Source: an uncultured Saprospiraceae bacterium (GTDB taxonomy: Bacteria; Bacteroidota; Bacteroidia; Chitinophagales; Saprospiraceae). Taken from it: a stretch of DNA of 6,207 nucleotides. The notes below the pieces were generated by a model, which was not told the origin of the DNA, ran no database searches, and saw only the letters and a program-made list of their open reading frames with translations. The translations under genes and the position numbers were made by a program. Below, piece by piece: positions 1-6,195 of this stretch (position 1 is its first letter; each line of letters opens with the position of its first letter). The DNA is taken from positions 1 through 6,207 of the forward strand of contig CAJQNM010000459.1 of NCBI GenBank assembly GCA_905479665.1. The letters are read 5' to 3'.

Positions 1-426
1 TTGATTATGGCCGGTCATCAGTTCTAGATCCCCTGCATTGCCTTTGAGCCCCAGATTTACCGCCCTCCAGCTTGATCCGTTCGTCAGTTTAAAACCCTCA
101 TAGTCAAGAGAAACACGCTCCGAAAGATTATCCTGAAACAACAAACCCGTCCGTTTCAATTCCATCGCCACCGGCCCTCCACCTACTACCGAATGGTCTG
201 ACAGTAGAAAGCTGTTGGCGTCCATAAATGAAGAAACTTCATAGGTATCATCGGTCCAAAAGGACAGGTCGCCTGGCGTGTAGTGGGTGGACTCAGTCAT
301 TCCAATATCGTTTGTGCGAAAAGCAACATGCAAAGAGGAGGCATCCCAGGCCTGAGCCATGCTGTCCGTAGTCGCATAAAATAGGCATGCAGATGCCAGG
401 AATAAGTGTATTGGATTTAATTTCAT
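1..426 (-). CDS. Secreted protein of unknown function, 5' part only
   Basis: A frame starting with ATG at 426-424 runs leftward for 142 codons without a stop and leaves the window, so the C-terminus is missing. An in-frame TGA at 453-451 lies nine codons upstream with no other ATG between, which fixes the start. The N-terminus (MKLNPIHLFLASACLFYATT...) is a signal peptide: one Lys, a hydrophobic core at about residues 6-18, and a plausible signal peptidase I site after SMA (residue 23) or after AQA (residue 25). Cys14 is not in a good lipobox (ASAC), so I favour export over lipidation. The visible mature part is rich in Ser, Thr, Gly, Asp and aromatic residues and looks beta-rich, as in periplasmic, outer-membrane or extracellular proteins. 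I recognise no family. The gene diverges from the nucleoside genes and need not be related to them. Confidence is high that it is coding; its function is unknown. Confidence 0.8.
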   Translation of the reverse strand, partial: MKLNPIHLFLASACLFYATTDSMAQAWDASSLHVAFRTNDIGMTESTHYTPGDLSFWTDDTYEVSSFMDANSFLLSDHSVVGGGPVAMELKRTGLLFQDNLSERVSLDYEGFKLTNGSSWRAVNLGLKGNAGDLELMTGHNQ

Positions 427-498
427 TATTGTGCTTTTAGAATTCCGGAATCATGTCCATCGTAAAGAGTACCGCGCGATTAAAATCCATAATTCCCC

Positions 499-525
499 AA
501 AAAAGCCATGCATTGCTGCATGGCT
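499..525 (-). terminator. Hairpin plus T-run on the - strand (terminator-like)
   Basis: AGCCATGCA (504-512) and TGCATGGCT (517-525) are a perfect 9-base inverted repeat around a TTGC loop. Read on the - strand, the stem is followed by a run of six T (504-499, the first being the last stem base), the layout of a Rho-independent terminator. It lies about 75 bases upstream of the secreted-protein start and points toward that gene, so it would act as an attenuator, as the end of a small upstream transcript, or as a protein-binding site. On the + strand there is no T-run after the stem. Confidence 0.5.
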
Positions 526-569
526 CCTAACCAAAAACATAAATAACCGTCCCGTATATAGATTGTTGG

Positions 570-627
570 AAAAAACCAGCGGAGGCTGCCATGTACAGGA
601 GTTGTGCATGGCAGCGATGCCGCTGGT
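570..627 (-). terminator. Long hairpin plus T-run on the - strand (terminator-like)
   Basis: ACCAGCGG (575-582) pairs with CCGCTGGT (620-627). Inside it, GCTGCCATGTAC (585-596) pairs with GTGCATGGCAGC (604-615) with a single G-T wobble. The result is about 20 base pairs interrupted by a small AG/GATG internal loop and closed by a 7-base loop. Read on the - strand it ends in six T (575-570). No gene on the - strand ends just upstream of it, so an ordinary gene terminator is not an obvious explanation. It shares the 8-mer TGCATGGC with the hairpin at 504-525. Confidence 0.55.
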
Positions 628-840
628 CGTCACCCAATTGATATGCTCTTGCTGTGTCCGGATGAGTGCATCGTCTGGTATGATGTGTCCGGTGCCGTTG
701 TAAATAGGCTCTGCACTAAAGGCTATGAGACCGATAGTAATATTATAATGCTCGCTGCATGATTTTATTGCAGCTATCCCAACGAATCATTCAAAAAAGT
801 GACAGCTTTCCCTATCTTGAACGGTGCATAAGCCACCCTC

Positions 841-2130
841 ATGATTGAAGATATTCTGCGCGCAGCCCTTGGCATGGTTGCACTATTGGGCATTTGCTAC
901 TTGCTAAGTAGCAATAGAAAGAAGATCGATTGGCGATTGGTCGGCATGGGCGTCTTGCTGCAGATCGTACTGGCTTTTCTCATGCTGAAAGTGTCCCTTG
1001 TACGTGCCATATTTCGGGTGATCGTCGACTTTTTTGTGATGGTGATCGCCGCCTCTGATCAATCTGCAGAGTTTCTCTTTGGTCGGCTGGCCGAGCCTAC
1101 CGAAGGCTTTGGGTTTGCATTTTATGTACTGCCTACCATTGTATTTTTTGCCGCACTCTCTTCCTTGCTCTATTACCTGGGGATTCTGCAAAAAGTCGTT
1201 TACGGCTTTGCCTGGGTCATGAAGAAAACCATGCGACTCACTGGTGCAGAAAGTCTCGCTGCAGCTGCCAATGTTTTCATCGGTCAAACCGAAGCTCCCT
1301 TAGTGGTTAAACCCTATCTCGAAAAAATGAGTAAGTCAGAGATCCTTTGTCTCATGACTGGGGGTATGGCGACCATAGCTGGTGGGGTCTTCGGAGCATA
1401 TATGTCAATGCTGGGAGGAGACACTGTTGAGGGGCAACAGCTCTTTGGTATGCATCTGCTTACAGCCTCCGTTATTTCTGCCCCGGCAGCCATCGTTGCC
1501 GCCAAAATACTCTTTCCGGAAACCGACCATGACGCAGCCAAGGCAGACCTTAATATTCCTCGTTCAGAGGCTGGAGATGGTGTACTTGATGCACTGATTC
1601 GTGGCACCACCGACGGCGTAAAACTGGCTGTAAATGTGGGAGCGATGCTGCTTGCATTCATGGCCGTGATCTATTTATTCAATTTCGTATTCATGAAAGT
1701 GGGTGAAATCACACATCTCAACGACCTCATTGTTCAGAGCAGTAATGGAGCCTACGAGGGGTTTTCTTTACAGTATATCTTGGGTATGTTATTTTCTCCC
1801 ATTGCGTGGTTGTTGGGCATTCCATCATCTGATATTGTTGCCGTGGGCCAATTGCTGGGAGAAAAAACCATCCTCAATGAATTTGTGGCATATGCATCGC
1901 TCACCGAACTAATGAGTGCAGATGCAATCTCACAAAAGTCTATTATCATCAGCACCTATGCCCTTTGTGGATTTGCGAATTTCGGATCGATCGGTATTAT
2001 GATCGGAGGGGTGAGTGCCATCGCCCCAGGGCAGCGCAGTAATTTGATCAAATTTGGTGTCAAAGCTTTGATCGGGGGATCAATCGCCTGCTTTCTCACG
2101 GGAATTATCGCTGGAGTATTTGTACAGTAA
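841..2130 (+). CDS. nupC: Concentrative nucleoside transporter, NupC/CNT family
   Basis: This inner-membrane symporter imports nucleosides against a gradient using Na+ or H+. The 429 residues match the family's roughly 400-430. The N-terminal Nucleos_tra2_N part contains the typical SNRKKIDWR stretch (24-32); a gate region and the C-terminal Nucleos_tra2_C domain follow. The re-entrant HP1 signature GQTEAP (148-153) carries the Gln/Thr/Glu that bind the base in Vibrio cholerae CNT. NEFVAY (346-351) and GFANFGS (377-383) supply the Glu, Asn and Ser that bind the ribose. Asn144, Ile147, Thr178 and Ile179 sit where the V. cholerae protein binds sodium, so I infer Na+ coupling. About ten hydrophobic segments are visible. 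An in-frame TAA at 829-831 leaves ATG 841 as the only ATG near the N-terminus; no Shine-Dalgarno is seen. Its stop overlaps the next start (TAATG), so uptake and phosphorolysis genes form one operon. The family is certain; the exact nucleoside range is not. Confidence 0.96.
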   Translation: MIEDILRAALGMVALLGICYLLSSNRKKIDWRLVGMGVLLQIVLAFLMLKVSLVRAIFRVIVDFFVMVIAASDQSAEFLFGRLAEPTEGFGFAFYVLPTIVFFAALSSLLYYLGILQKVVYGFAWVMKKTMRLTGAESLAAAANVFIGQTEAPLVVKPYLEKMSKSEILCLMTGGMATIAGGVFGAYMSMLGGDTVEGQQLFGMHLLTASVISAPAAIVAAKILFPETDHDAAKADLNIPRSEAGDGVLDALIRGTTDGVKLAVNVGAMLLAFMAVIYLFNFVFMKVGEITHLNDLIVQSSNGAYEGFSLQYILGMLFSPIAWLLGIPSSDIVAVGQLLGEKTILNEFVAYASLTELMSADAISQKSIIISTYALCGFANFGSIGIMIGGVSAIAPGQRSNLIKFGVKALIGGSIACFLTGIIAGVFVQ

Positions 2131-2954
2131 TGATCGCACTAGAACGAGATGTGGCTGGCGCTACTGCATTTCTGCAGGATAAAACGGGGCCGCGTACCTA
2201 TGAGCTTGGCATTATCTTAGGATCGGGATTTTCCAACCTAGTTGATCTGCTTGATACCGAACTGATCATACCGTATGAAGAAATCCCACATTTTCCTAAA
2301 ACCAATGTCATAGGCCACTCCGGCAAATTACATTTTGGAAAAATAGGCTCCAAATCGACCATGATTATGCAGGGTCGCTTCCATTTCTATGAGGGGCATC
2401 CCATGGCTACACTGGCCCTTCCTGTGCGTGTCATGAGAGAAATGGGGGTCCAAATCCTCATCCTCACGAATGCCGCTGGATCCATCAATGAGGCATTTGT
2501 GCCAGGCGACCTCATGATCATCGAGGATCATTTAAATCTCTCTTTCGCCAATCCACTGGCAGCAAGTGATCATGTCAAATTTGGAGTTCAATTTCCCGAT
2601 ACTTCCCGTGCTTACCCAACTGAATTAATTGACATCGCTCACGAGACAGCTAGATCACTGAACCTCACTCTCCAGCAAGGGGTATATGTTTTTACGACCG
2701 GCCCTAACTACGAGACTCCTGCTGAGATACGCATGATGCGCAAACTGGGCGGAGATGCCGTCGGAATGTCTACCTTTCCAGAGGCGCTCACGGCATGCCA
2801 TGCCGGCATTAAGATATTTGGACTCTCCATGATCTCCAATTATGGCTCTGGCATGAGTGACCAATCGCTCAATCACGACGAAGTGGTGGCCACCATGGAA
2901 AACATCAAGCATAAAGTAAGTGGGTTTTTTCAAAATTTCATAGCCAAAATATAG
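2130..2954 (+). CDS. punA: Purine nucleoside phosphorylase I (inosine/guanosine type)
   Basis: A cytosolic trimeric-type phosphorylase that splits purine (deoxy)nucleosides with phosphate into free base and (deoxy)ribose-1-phosphate. Its 274 residues are normal for the family. By alignment with human PNP, the phosphate site is GSG (31-33, Ser32), GRFHFYEG (82-89, Arg83 and His85) and Ser214. The base and sugar site is Tyr87, TNAAG (113-117), GPNYET (191-196, Tyr194 and Glu195), GMST (212-215), ISN (235-237, Asn237) and His249. The Glu/Asn pair is the one that reads 6-oxopurines, so inosine and guanosine are the expected substrates and adenosine is not. The start overlaps the nupC stop by one base. 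The only GGAG upstream (2113-2116) is 13 bases away, so re-initiation after nupC is likely. The gene ends in TAG immediately before the ATG of a paralogue. The family call is firm; xanthosine use cannot be excluded. Confidence 0.95.
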   Translation: MIALERDVAGATAFLQDKTGPRTYELGIILGSGFSNLVDLLDTELIIPYEEIPHFPKTNVIGHSGKLHFGKIGSKSTMIMQGRFHFYEGHPMATLALPVRVMREMGVQILILTNAAGSINEAFVPGDLMIIEDHLNLSFANPLAASDHVKFGVQFPDTSRAYPTELIDIAHETARSLNLTLQQGVYVFTTGPNYETPAEIRMMRKLGGDAVGMSTFPEALTACHAGIKIFGLSMISNYGSGMSDQSLNHDEVVATMENIKHKVSGFFQNFIAKI

Positions 2955-3755
2955 ATGCTAAAATCGGCTGAAGACATCAGGACTGAAATCCCAGCTCTAC
3001 CCACCATCGGGTTGATTCTTGGTTCTGGTCTGGGAGATCTAGCCGACGAAATAAAAAATTGTACAACAATCTCCTATAGTCAAATCAAAGGCTTTCCAGA
3101 GCTCTCGGTAAAAGGCCATGATGGTGACCTGGTCATCGGTGAGCTCGCCGGAAAAGTCGTTGTGGCCATGCGCGGGCGCAGTCATTATTATGAGCATCGC
3201 GATATGAGCAAGATTGCTTTTCCGGTTCGGTTTATGAAAAAAATGGGCATATCGAGTCTTATTGTCACTAACGCCTGTGGGGGTATTAATCCCAAACTAT
3301 ATCCAGGTGGATTGATGGTGATTAGCGATCATATTAATTTGATGGGTGATAATCCACTGCTGGGTCCCAACCGTGATGAAGAGGGACCTCGATTTCCCGA
3401 TATGTCTCAACCATACTCCAGCCGGCTTCGAAAAGTGGCAAAGGAGTGTGCTACAAATATAAATTTGCCTCTTAGCGAAGGTATTTATTCAGCTGTGTCC
3501 GGGCCCAATTATTTGTCAAAAGCTGAATTGCGCATGGTGCGTTTTATGGGCTCAGATACCATCGGGATGTCAACGGTACCTGAAGTCATTGTGGCCAATC
3601 ATCTCGCACTCGAAGTTCTCGGCATAAGCTGTGTGACGGACATGGCAATTCCAGAGTCGCTCACTCCGCTCACCCATGAGGAAGTCATCGCCACGGCAAA
3701 TGAAGCGAAGCCAAAATTTTCGGCATTAGTCAAAGCAATTATCAAAGAAATCTAG
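2955..3755 (+). CDS. Second, divergent purine nucleoside phosphorylase paralogue
   Basis: A 266-residue protein of the same trimeric phosphorylase family as its upstream neighbour but clearly diverged from it. The phosphate and sugar residues are kept: GSG (23-25), RGRSHYYE (73-80, giving Arg75, His77 and Tyr79), TNACGG (105-110), GMSTVPE (204-210, Met205 and Ser206) and THEE (240-243, His241). Two base-contacting positions differ. GPNYLS (183-188) has Leu187 where human PNP has Glu201, and VTD (227-229) has Asp229 where it has Asn243. Asp at the latter position is found in methylthioadenosine phosphorylase, and the Asn-to-Asp change in human PNP is known to favour adenosine. I infer a different base range, perhaps 6-amino or other purines. 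ATG follows the previous TAG with no gap and no Shine-Dalgarno. Alternatives are an MTA phosphorylase-like role or overlapping 6-oxopurine activity. No symbol is given because specificity is open. Confidence 0.9.
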   Translation: MLKSAEDIRTEIPALPTIGLILGSGLGDLADEIKNCTTISYSQIKGFPELSVKGHDGDLVIGELAGKVVVAMRGRSHYYEHRDMSKIAFPVRFMKKMGISSLIVTNACGGINPKLYPGGLMVISDHINLMGDNPLLGPNRDEEGPRFPDMSQPYSSRLRKVAKECATNINLPLSEGIYSAVSGPNYLSKAELRMVRFMGSDTIGMSTVPEVIVANHLALEVLGISCVTDMAIPESLTPLTHEEVIATANEAKPKFSALVKAIIKEI

Positions 3756-3820
3756 CAGACTCGTTATATATGTTATTTAATCTTAATATGTTTTTTGGGG
3801 CTCTAAATACACAGTACTGA
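3756..3820 (+). promoter_or_regulatory. AT-rich gap with a possible TAnnTTTG-type promoter
   Basis: The 65 bases between the second purine phosphorylase and the pyrimidine phosphorylase are strongly AT-rich and include TATGTTTTTTG (3787-3797). TATGTTTT within it differs from the Bacteroidota TAnnTTTG box in the last base only. No clear TTG lies 17-23 bases upstream (GTTA at 3763-3766 is the nearest). The gap has no hairpin with a T-run, so read-through from the upstream genes is also possible. It may be a secondary promoter that lets the pyrimidine enzyme be expressed apart from the purine genes. Confidence 0.3.
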
Positions 3821-5125
3821 ATGGACCTGCTTGATTTGATCTATTGCAAACGAGCAGGGGGTGCCCTGAGTGCAGCGCAATTGCAATACCTCGTGGCAGG
3901 AGTGGTTAGCCAAGAGGTGGATCGCGAACAACTATCCGCCCTGTTGATGGCCATCTACCTCAAGGGTATGCAGGATGAGGAGATTTCAGAACTCACTTTG
4001 CAAATGGCAACGCAGGGGCAGTATTTCGAGCGTGGGAGTTTTGGTGAAGGCAGGATCGTTGATAAGCACAGCACAGGTGGAGTCGGAGATAAGGTGAGTC
4101 TCGTGCTCATCCCAATGATGGCGGCGGCCGGCGTAACGGTTGCAAAACTCTCTGGTCGGGGTCTGGGCCATACAGGTGGAACCCTCGATAAGCTCGAGGT
4201 TTTTCCAGGCTTCCGCACAGACCTAAGTATTGATGAATTTCGCGCTCAGGTCAAGGAACACAAACTGGCTCTCTCAGGACAAACTGACGAATTGGTTCCT
4301 GCCGACAAGATCCTCTACGCGCTCAGGGATTTGACGGGAACCGTTGAGTCTTTGCCGCTCATCGCCAGCAGCATCATGAGTAAGAAAATTGCGACTGGAG
4401 CCGACGCTATACTACTTGATGTAAAAGTAGGATCGGGTGCCACACTGGGAGACGAACAGGAAGCTAGACAGCTGGCTCGTCTCATGATCAAAATTGGAAA
4501 TAAGCTGGGGCGTAAAACGCAGGCGTTTATTACAAATATGCAGCAGCCTCTCGGTCGCACGATTGGCAATCAGCTGGAAGTGCAGGAAGCATTTGAAACC
4601 TTAGCAGGCAATGGACCAGATGACCTGACCGAATTGTGTCTTGAACTTGCAGCCACAAGCATCGTCCTGGCAGAAATAGAAAGTGATCTTTCTAAAGCGA
4701 AGAAGATGGTGCGAGAAAGCCTTTCCTCAGGCCTTGCTCAACAGAAATTTATCGATCTGATTGAGCTACAGTGGGGAGACACGGCGCTATTGCACCAGGA
4801 CAAATGGCCGGAAGCCCCTTTCCAATCTTCGATAATTGCTGATCGCTCAGGATACCTCAGTCGAGCAGATGCCCGAGCCATCGGAGAAGCAAGTATGTTG
4901 GCTGGTGCAGGTCGTCGTACGAAGAAGGACCAGATTGATCCCCTAGCGGGAATAGTTTTAGCCAAAAAGGTCGGTGATCAGGTTTCGGTTGGGGAGAAAA
5001 TTTGTACCCTCTACAGCAGTGATGAAGGCAAACTGGCCACAGCAGCAGAAAAAATCCAGCCGGCCTTTCAGATTTCGGAAAGCACAGTTACTCCCCTTCC
5101 AGTGATCCTTGATCATCTGGCATAA
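3821..5125 (+). CDS. deoA: Pyrimidine-nucleoside / thymidine phosphorylase (Pdp/DeoA family)
   Basis: A cytosolic dimeric enzyme that cleaves thymidine, and probably uridine and deoxyuridine, with phosphate into base and (deoxy)ribose-1-phosphate. Its 434 residues are full length. Domains in order are an N-terminal helical domain (about 1-65), the glycosyltransferase family 3 core (about 75-310) and the PYNP C-terminal domain (about 343-417). The family signature SGRGLGHTGGTLDKLE is at 111-126. Active-site residues by alignment with E. coli DeoA are Lys82, His83 and Ser84 (KHSTGG), Ser111 and Thr121 for phosphate, and Arg169, Ser184 and Lys188 for the pyrimidine. ASSIMSKKIATGADAI (182-197) and the GNGPDDLTELCL stretch (263-274) resemble Gram-positive Pdp (broad pyrimidine specificity) more than E. 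coli DeoA, so EC 2.4.2.2 may be the better assignment. An in-frame TGA abuts the ATG (3818-3820), fixing the start; no Shine-Dalgarno is seen. It completes the purine plus pyrimidine phosphorolysis set of the locus. Confidence 0.95.
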   Translation: MDLLDLIYCKRAGGALSAAQLQYLVAGVVSQEVDREQLSALLMAIYLKGMQDEEISELTLQMATQGQYFERGSFGEGRIVDKHSTGGVGDKVSLVLIPMMAAAGVTVAKLSGRGLGHTGGTLDKLEVFPGFRTDLSIDEFRAQVKEHKLALSGQTDELVPADKILYALRDLTGTVESLPLIASSIMSKKIATGADAILLDVKVGSGATLGDEQEARQLARLMIKIGNKLGRKTQAFITNMQQPLGRTIGNQLEVQEAFETLAGNGPDDLTELCLELAATSIVLAEIESDLSKAKKMVRESLSSGLAQQKFIDLIELQWGDTALLHQDKWPEAPFQSSIIADRSGYLSRADARAIGEASMLAGAGRRTKKDQIDPLAGIVLAKKVGDQVSVGEKICTLYSSDEGKLATAAEKIQPAFQISESTVTPLPVILDHLA

Positions 5126-5138
5126 CTCCATATCTTTG
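5109..5138 (+). promoter_or_regulatory. Bacteroidota-type promoter (TTG - 19 bp - TATCTTTG)
   Basis: TTG at 5109-5111 and TATCTTTG at 5131-5138 are 19 bases apart, matching the TTG/TAnnTTTG (-33/-7) consensus described for Flavobacterium and Bacteroides. The -33 part lies inside the last codons of the pyrimidine phosphorylase gene and the -7 part in the 20-base gap. The ATG begins only eight bases after the -7 box, so transcription would start at or next to it, giving a leaderless or nearly leaderless mRNA for the lipoprotein gene. Confidence 0.5.
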
Positions 5139-5145
5139 TTCCCTT

Positions 5146-5996
5146 ATGGTTACACGAGTTATGTTATTGTTTGGATTTATCGGATGTGCGATTTGCTGTG
5201 TGAGCAACAAATCAGAAGGGCACTGGATTGTCGATCACTATTATTCTAAGGCAAGCGAAAACGCCCCGGTCCAACCAGTATACCTGGCGGCCTGTCATTT
5301 CGATCGGGATGACTATCTGCAAAAGTTCATCGTGCATGACTTCTCCTGGTCGGAAAGAGAAATAGGCTATCTTTTCTTTCGTGATGGGTTGCTCATTCGG
5401 ATGGTCGTAGAAGATGACCGTCAAAATCTGTTATTTGAGATGACCGTCGAGTACGATGCGCAAAATGAGGTTCATGAGGTACGAGATCCTGAAGAACGTT
5501 TTTCACGTGGAAGTCAAGTGGGTTCCGAGCAAATGATCCTTGAGCTGGTTGCCTTGTACCAAGACCGACCTAGTACTGATCAATTGATGGAGTACTTCAG
5601 ACGAGGAAGTAGGGACAAGCGCTTTGACCGCAAGACTGATCGCATACCTCAACACAACATAGCAGAAGCACGATTAGACTCTATGAGTCTGAATTTTGGC
5701 GGCGATGCAGCACGCAGTGTTTATGACTTTAGGATAAATACGCGCGACTATAAATCCAACTATTACGAAAGAATCCTGACCTTCGAAATTGAAAATGCAC
5801 CTCCCGACGCAAGTGCCAAGATGGATCGTGCACTACTGGCAGAGGAAATACACGACTTGATCGCTGAGGACGAAGTCCTGTCTAGTTTTAATGTCTACAA
5901 GGTAGTCCTAGGGAATGGCGAAGTTATTGACGCCGGTGGCTTCGGCCTGATTGAAAAACCCAAGAGCAACATCACTTTTTCGGCAGAAGAAATTTT

Positions 5997-6003
<7 letters not shown>
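5146..6003 (+). CDS. Probable lipoprotein of unknown function
   Basis: A 285-residue protein I do not recognise. The N-terminus has Arg4, a hydrophobic stretch (about 5-18) and Cys14 in the context FIGC, a usable but imperfect lipobox; Cys17 and Cys18 follow. I infer an exported, probably lipid-anchored protein facing the periplasm. The mature part is polar and charged. Residues 53-110 are rich in Asp, Glu and aromatic residues and alternate in a beta-like way. Residues about 130-170 (helix-like, LELVALYQDRPS onward) and 225-245 (ALLAEEIHDLIAEDE) look helical, and a Gly-rich end (GNGEVIDAGGFG, 257-268) follows. No catalytic motif is evident. An in-frame TGA at 5110 limits the start to ATG 5146 or ATG 5161; 5146 is preferred because it keeps the positive charge before the hydrophobic core. 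The gene is 20 bases after the pyrimidine phosphorylase but seems to have its own promoter, so a role in nucleoside metabolism is only a guess. The stop codon lies at the edge of a tandem repeat array. Confidence 0.8.
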
Positions 6004-6066
<63 letters not shown>

Positions 6067-6076
6067 TACAATTATT

Positions 6077-6087
6077 AACTATTAGTT
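6077..6087. repeat. Short palindrome AACTA-T-TAGTT downstream of the array
   Basis: A perfect odd palindrome, extendable by one T-A pair on each side (6076-6088). Its left part ACTATT (6078-6083) is also complementary to AATAGT within the heptamer array (for example 6055-6060), so the array end could fold against it. It has no T-run and is too weak to call a terminator. Confidence 0.35.
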
Positions 6088-6113
6088 ACTACATACTAAA
6101 AGTCTGATTTAAA

Positions 6114-6195
6114 GTGAGTTGTGTGACTCCACGTTTCTCACACCCTTTCCCATCTCGACCGAAACGAACCCGATAGGGTGAGCGGAGTGGAGAGA
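6114..6195. repeat. REP-like structured intergenic element
   Basis: A cluster of small inverted repeats of the kind seen in dispersed intergenic palindromic elements. GTGAGT (6114-6119) pairs with ACTCCAC (6126-6132) with one bulged C. ACCC-GATA-GGGT forms a tight stem at 6168-6179. TCTC (6153-6156) pairs with GAGA (6192-6195), with CC/GG (6159-6160/6189-6190) inside. CACCCT (6141-6146) could instead pair with AGGGTG (6175-6180). The TCTCGACCGA...GCGGAGTGGAGAG layout recalls repeated elements I associate with Bacteroidota genomes. That resemblance is from memory and only one copy is visible here. Confidence 0.4.

Larger units (their letters stand above)
427..840. other. Intergenic region between divergent genes
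   Basis: This 414-base gap separates the secreted-protein gene from nupC and holds no gene I can support. It contains two hairpins with T-runs on the - strand (499-525 and 570-627), a pair of 9-base direct repeats TGTGTCCGG at 653-661 and 684-692, and a small inverted repeat GCTGCA/TGCAGC at 754-759/769-774. An AT-rich patch at 742-749 contains TATAAT on both strands but has no matching -35 box. A weak TAnnTTTG-like TATCTTGA lies at 813-820, 20 bases before nupC. A - strand frame stays open for 111 codons (786-454) but has no good start and no recognisable product. Promoters for both flanking genes must lie here; I cannot place either firmly. Confidence 0.7.

Noticed and set aside
383..388. 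Lipobox at Cys14 of the - strand secreted protein
   Set aside because: The context ASAC lacks the usual Leu at -3, and a better signal peptidase I site follows near residues 23-25.
431..703. 90-residue + strand open frame in the intergenic gap
   Set aside because: It runs through both hairpins, is rich in Cys, Met and Ser in the way antisense frames often are, has no ribosome site and resembles nothing I know.
742..749. TATAAT on both strands upstream of nupC as a sigma-70 -10 box
   Set aside because: No TTGACA-like hexamer lies at 16-18 bases on either strand; the match is expected in an AT-rich patch.
813..820. TATCTTGA as the nupC promoter
   Set aside because: It departs from TAnnTTTG at the last two positions and has no TTG at the right distance, so it is mentioned only within the intergenic entry.
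904..1287. 127-residue - strand frame inside nupC
   Set aside because: It is fully antisense to a conserved transporter and its composition is explained by the reverse complement of membrane-segment codons.
3955..4218. 87-residue - strand frame inside the pyrimidine phosphorylase gene
   Set aside because: It lies opposite the conserved catalytic core and signature, so it is a shadow frame.
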